Assembly (NCBI GenBank): GCA_021785805.1
Contig: JAJYEJ010000019.1
Location: forward strand, 1 to 15,568
Direction of reading: 5' to 3'
Length of the DNA: 15,568 nucleotides
From: Microcaldota archaeon
GTDB taxonomy: Archaea; Micrarchaeota; Micrarchaeia; Micrarchaeales; Micrarchaeaceae
Part shown: in pieces, positions 13,298 to 15,568 of the stretch
Numbering within the stretch: the first letter of the stretch is position 1
Layout of the letters: the number at the start of each line of letters is the position of its first letter
The notes under the pieces: generated by a model
The model's database searches: none
Told to the model about the DNA's origin: nothing
The model's input: the letters and a program-made list of their open reading frames with translations, nothing else
Translations under genes and position numbers: made by a program

Positions 13298-14299
13298 ATG
13301 ATAGAGGAGTCCAGTGCTGGTTCTATAGTCTACACTTACAAAGGCGCAAAGCGCCTCTTCCTGTTCCTGAAGCGCAAGGAGGGATGGCTGGACTTCCCAA
13401 AGGGACACGTGGAGCGGGGGGAGACCCCGATGGAAGCCGCAGTTAGGGAGACGAAGGAGGAATCTGGTCTCAGGGTGTCCCTGATCCCTTTCTTCAACCG
13501 TACCATATGCTACACATTCACCAGAAAAGGAGGCAGGATAAGGAAATGCGTAACCATGTTCATAGCCCACCCGGTCATAGGCCAGAAACCGAAGGTGTCC
13601 CATGAACACACCGGCTTTGAGTGGCTTGATTTCGGCTCTGCGCTCAAGAGACTTTCGCATTATGGGCAGAAGGAGGTGCTGACTGCGGCCAATGCGTACA
13701 TCGATAGATACGAGGAGATGTCGAAACTCAATGCAGAGTATGCAAAACTGCCCAAGAGGGTGAAGTCGTGGGGTCTCAGCGAAAGGTTCGTTACCGGAGA
13801 GGGCCCGCTTGATGCCAGGGTTCTGATGCTCGGGCAGGCCCCAGGAAGGAATGAGGATCTCTTGGGCAGGCCTTTCATAGGTGCAGCCGGCAAACTGCTT
13901 AACAGCATGATAGAGGCAGCAGGGATGAAGCGGGACGATTTTTATATAACAAGCGTGGTGCAGTTCTTCCCTCCGGACAACAGGGTGCCTACCGATGAAG
14001 AGACAGCGCTGTGCTTCGGCTTCCTTGAGAAGCAGATAAGGATAGTAAAGCCGAAACTCATCGTCCTCCTCGGCTCTTACCCCGCCAAGAGCGTACTCGG
14101 CAAGAAGCACCCCCATCTGGAAAATGGGATATTGAACGCGCATGGGACATTAGTCGATGGGAAGTTCCTTGGCGCCAGGCTTTTCCTGACAATACACCCA
14201 GCAGCCGCGGTTAGGATTAAGAAGCATATGGCGGTGATCAAGTCCGATTTCGAGAAGCTTTGTTCGGTTGTGGACAGATTGGACCGCTCAGAGAAGTGA
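13298..14299 (+). CDS. Nudix hydrolase fused to family-4-like uracil-DNA glycosylase
   Basis: 333 residues with two enzyme domains. Residues 1-135 are a Nudix hydrolase closest in look to the Ap4A-hydrolase group (SAGSIVY, LFLFLKRKEGWLDFPKGHVERGE). Its Nudix box is complete: Gly36, Glu42, Arg50, Glu51, Glu54, Glu55, Gly57. Residues about 140-330 are UDG-superfamily: GQAPGRNEDLLGRPFIGAAG (179-198), ITSVVQFFPPDNRVPTDEE (217-235) and TIHPAAAVR (298-306, His300). Family 4 normally carries four cluster cysteines, from an N-terminal CxxC, KCRPP and a later Cys. Here only Cys239 remains, and KCR is QFF (222-224). GEAPG is GQAPG and TNVV is TSVV. ATG 13298 has GGCG 5 nt upstream. One polypeptide might clean the nucleotide pool and remove deaminated bases from DNA; activity of the UDG half is uncertain. 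Confidence 0.87.
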   Translation: MIEESSAGSIVYTYKGAKRLFLFLKRKEGWLDFPKGHVERGETPMEAAVRETKEESGLRVSLIPFFNRTICYTFTRKGGRIRKCVTMFIAHPVIGQKPKVSHEHTGFEWLDFGSALKRLSHYGQKEVLTAANAYIDRYEEMSKLNAEYAKLPKRVKSWGLSERFVTGEGPLDARVLMLGQAPGRNEDLLGRPFIGAAGKLLNSMIEAAGMKRDDFYITSVVQFFPPDNRVPTDEETALCFGFLEKQIRIVKPKLIVLLGSYPAKSVLGKKHPHLENGILNAHGTLVDGKFLGARLFLTIHPAAAVRIKKHMAVIKSDFEKLCSVVDRLDRSEK

Positions 14300-14312
14300 T
14301 ACGGGTCACTTC
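14293..14312. other. Inverted repeat spanning two convergent stop codons
   Basis: GAAGTGA (14293-14299) and TCACTTC (14306-14312) form a perfect 7-bp stem with a 6-nt loop. Each arm contains the stop codon of one convergent gene (Nudix-UDG and the NreA-like gene), which end 6 bp apart. No T-run follows, so a terminator role is doubtful; the symmetry may come simply from matching C-terminal codons. Confidence 0.4.
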
Positions 14313-15568
14313 ATATACTCGACAATCCTCCTCTGCGAATACAGGTCCGTAAGGAGCCTGCTGTTCCTTATCCAGTCGTTGACGGGGATATCGAGCTTTC
14401 TCTTTATGTGCGCCAGCATGTCATCCACGCTGTGCATGACAGTGGGTTCGGTCTCAAGCGTCTGCCTGACATGCTCCCTGACGTTCCATACGCCCACAGG
14501 CATCAGGTAGCCTCCGTGTACCTCCCTGAGGATCAGCGCCACAGCTTGCTTGCCTAGCGCCTTGAGCCTCTCGGTTATCGCGAGCCTTCCGGAGTAGTAG
14601 CAGCCGCCTATCTCAGCGTAGGTCTTCCTTCCGTTGTATCCTTCGTATGAACCGTATATCGATATCGTATTGCCGCCCTCGTTCCAGACGGTGTTCGGGT
14701 ACCATGCCTCTATCGACTCGTATTGCCAGTTGCCAGGCATGAGGAATATCAGCCATCTGTTGTCGAGGGATACGTTGTAGTATGCGTATATCGCGTCTAT
14801 GGGCTCCAGGTCCTTTACCGACCTGAGATTATATTTCGATAGCGTGTCATCCACCGCGGTTATGCTCCATCTCGTAGGCACGAACTTCCTGTTCTTGCTC
14901 AGGCCCAGGGTGCCTGCGGAAAGCGCTCTCTGTATCTTCGAGAATGGCACATTCCGCTCATAGAGCTCCACCATCGATGTGGTAGCCTTCGCGTCGCCAT
15001 CCTGGTATTTCTTTTCAAGCTGTTTGTCAGCCTTCGTGTTGTAGACATCGAAGCTTTTCATCACTGCGCTTGGCCCGAATGGCTGCACCTCATCCCTCAA
15101 CTCTATCCTTACGAACGGTTTCTTCATGAAACTGAGTTCCGAGTCAGCCGGCCTTTCGGCAAGGGCGAGATCGCGCACCTGCTCCTGGACCTTCCCCGCT
15201 TCCACATCGTGGACGTTCGATGTATACATGCCCCGTACGAGCTTGGACCTGAAGTTGACGATCTGGTCCATCGACATATAGCGCCAGCGCTCGGGCATGC
15301 CGAGCAGCGACGTGTCGCCAAACTCGGGAGGCACCAACGGACCTATGCTGACTTTAGGGTAACCGAATCTTCCTATGAATATGTCCGTCGGGGAAGAACC
15401 TGCGAGCTCGGTGCTTGACAGTATCGGCTGGACCTTCATCGTATAATAGTACCTAAGGAGCGCCGGATCGCGCATGTGCTGATAGACTATAGTGGATCGC
15501 TTGACCTTGATGCCGTCCGACAGTTCCTTGAGCATAGCTTCCCTATCCACTCTACCACACTTGGAATT
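14306..15568 (-). CDS. NreA-family archaeal DNA repair protein, 5' end beyond the window
   Basis: At least 414 residues (from GTG 15550), and the frame stays open to the edge with N-S-K-C-G-R in front. Nre proteins are archaeal DNA-repair factors that bind PCNA. The N-terminal family block SSPTDIFIGRFGYPKVSIGPLVPPE is clear (split here as SSPTDIFIGRFGYPKV, then SIGPLVPPE; residues 52-76 from the GTG). The C-terminal block includes RWLIFLMPGNWQYESIEAW, GGCYYSGRLA and GGYLMPVGVWNVRE. The extreme C-terminus QRRIVEYM resembles a degenerate PCNA-interacting (PIP) box. Nre proteins usually start with a cysteine-rich stretch containing CGR, so the visible KCGR argues that the true start is outside the window and GTG 15550 is not the real one. 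It is convergent with the Nudix-UDG gene, 6 bp apart. Confidence 0.87.
   Translation of the reverse strand, partial: NSKCGRVDREAMLKELSDGIKVKRSTIVYQHMRDPALLRYYYTMKVQPILSSTELAGSSPTDIFIGRFGYPKVSIGPLVPPEFGDTSLLGMPERWRYMSMDQIVNFRSKLVRGMYTSNVHDVEAGKVQEQVRDLALAERPADSELSFMKKPFVRIELRDEVQPFGPSAVMKSFDVYNTKADKQLEKKYQDGDAKATTSMVELYERNVPFSKIQRALSAGTLGLSKNRKFVPTRWSITAVDDTLSKYNLRSVKDLEPIDAIYAYYNVSLDNRWLIFLMPGNWQYESIEAWYPNTVWNEGGNTISIYGSYEGYNGRKTYAEIGGCYYSGRLAITERLKALGKQAVALILREVHGGYLMPVGVWNVREHVRQTLETEPTVMHSVDDMLAHIKRKLDIPVNDWIRNSRLLTDLYSQRRIVEYMK

Noticed and set aside
13232..14143. 303-codon open frame on the minus strand across the Nudix-UDG gene
   Set aside because: It is antisense to a gene with two recognisable domains and shows no family pattern of its own.
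1..15568. Mobile elements, CRISPR arrays, integrase or attachment sites
   Set aside because: No spaced repeats, transposase-like protein, terminal inverted repeats or tRNA-flanking duplications were visible; the tRNA-Cys 3' end is not repeated nearby.

Overview
This window looks like a chromosomal core region of an archaeon, probably a small-genome DPANN-type lineage; a Micrarchaeota-like host is my best guess. The archaeal signature genes are a RIO1 kinase, NMD3, archease, SecE/Sec61-gamma, an archaeal-type SecF-SecD pair, an NreA-type repair protein, a class III signal-peptide pilin-like protein, and a tRNA-Cys without encoded CCA. TATA-like boxes lie about 26 bp before the predicted transcript starts, leaders look very short, and the ribosome binding site is a recurring GGTG-type motif about 5 nt before the start codon. 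The phylum is inference; a 16S or ribosomal-protein tree would settle it.

Layout, left to right. A possible start of a gene running off the left edge (1-18, -), glyA (23-1378, -), then a membrane-anchored HTH protein with a DUF4382-like ectodomain (1481-2959, -). A secE plus stand-alone NFACT-R unit follows (4047 down to 3042, -). Divergent from it is thiI (4164-5303, +), which overlaps the convergent rio1 (5293-6084, -) by 11 bp. A small two-helix membrane protein (6164-6460, +), secF-secD (6589-9320, +, start and stop overlapping) and nmd3 (9377-10018, +) come next. On the minus strand there is a two-gene unit, a CBS/HPF-like fusion (10538-11680) followed by a pilin-like protein (10046-10537). 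It shares a palindromic TATA element with a divergent tRNA-Cys (11743-11813, +). Then an SDR-fold protein (11935-12681, -), archease (12736-13167, -), a Nudix-UDG fusion (13298-14299, +), and an NreA-like gene (14306-15568, -) that runs off the right edge.

Functionally the region is dominated by RNA and ribosome biology (tRNA thiolation, tRNA ligase activation, small-subunit maturation kinase, large-subunit factor NMD3, ribosome quality control, a putative hibernation factor) and by protein export (SecE, SecF, SecD). A nucleotide-pool and DNA-repair pair (Nudix-UDG, NreA) closes the right end. I saw no insertion sequence, CRISPR array or integrase, and no gene-free stretch longer than 300 bp.

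The most unusual items are: (i) a Nudix domain fused to a family-4-like uracil-DNA glycosylase that has lost most Fe-S cluster cysteines; (ii) an SDR whose N-S-Y-K tetrad reads R-S-A-E; (iii) a four-CBS protein with an HPF-like ribosome hibernation tail; (iv) a one-component HTH/TM/DUF4382 protein with an 11-bp tandem repeat just upstream of its promoter; and (v) an NFACT-R domain without its NFACT-N half, placed directly behind secE.
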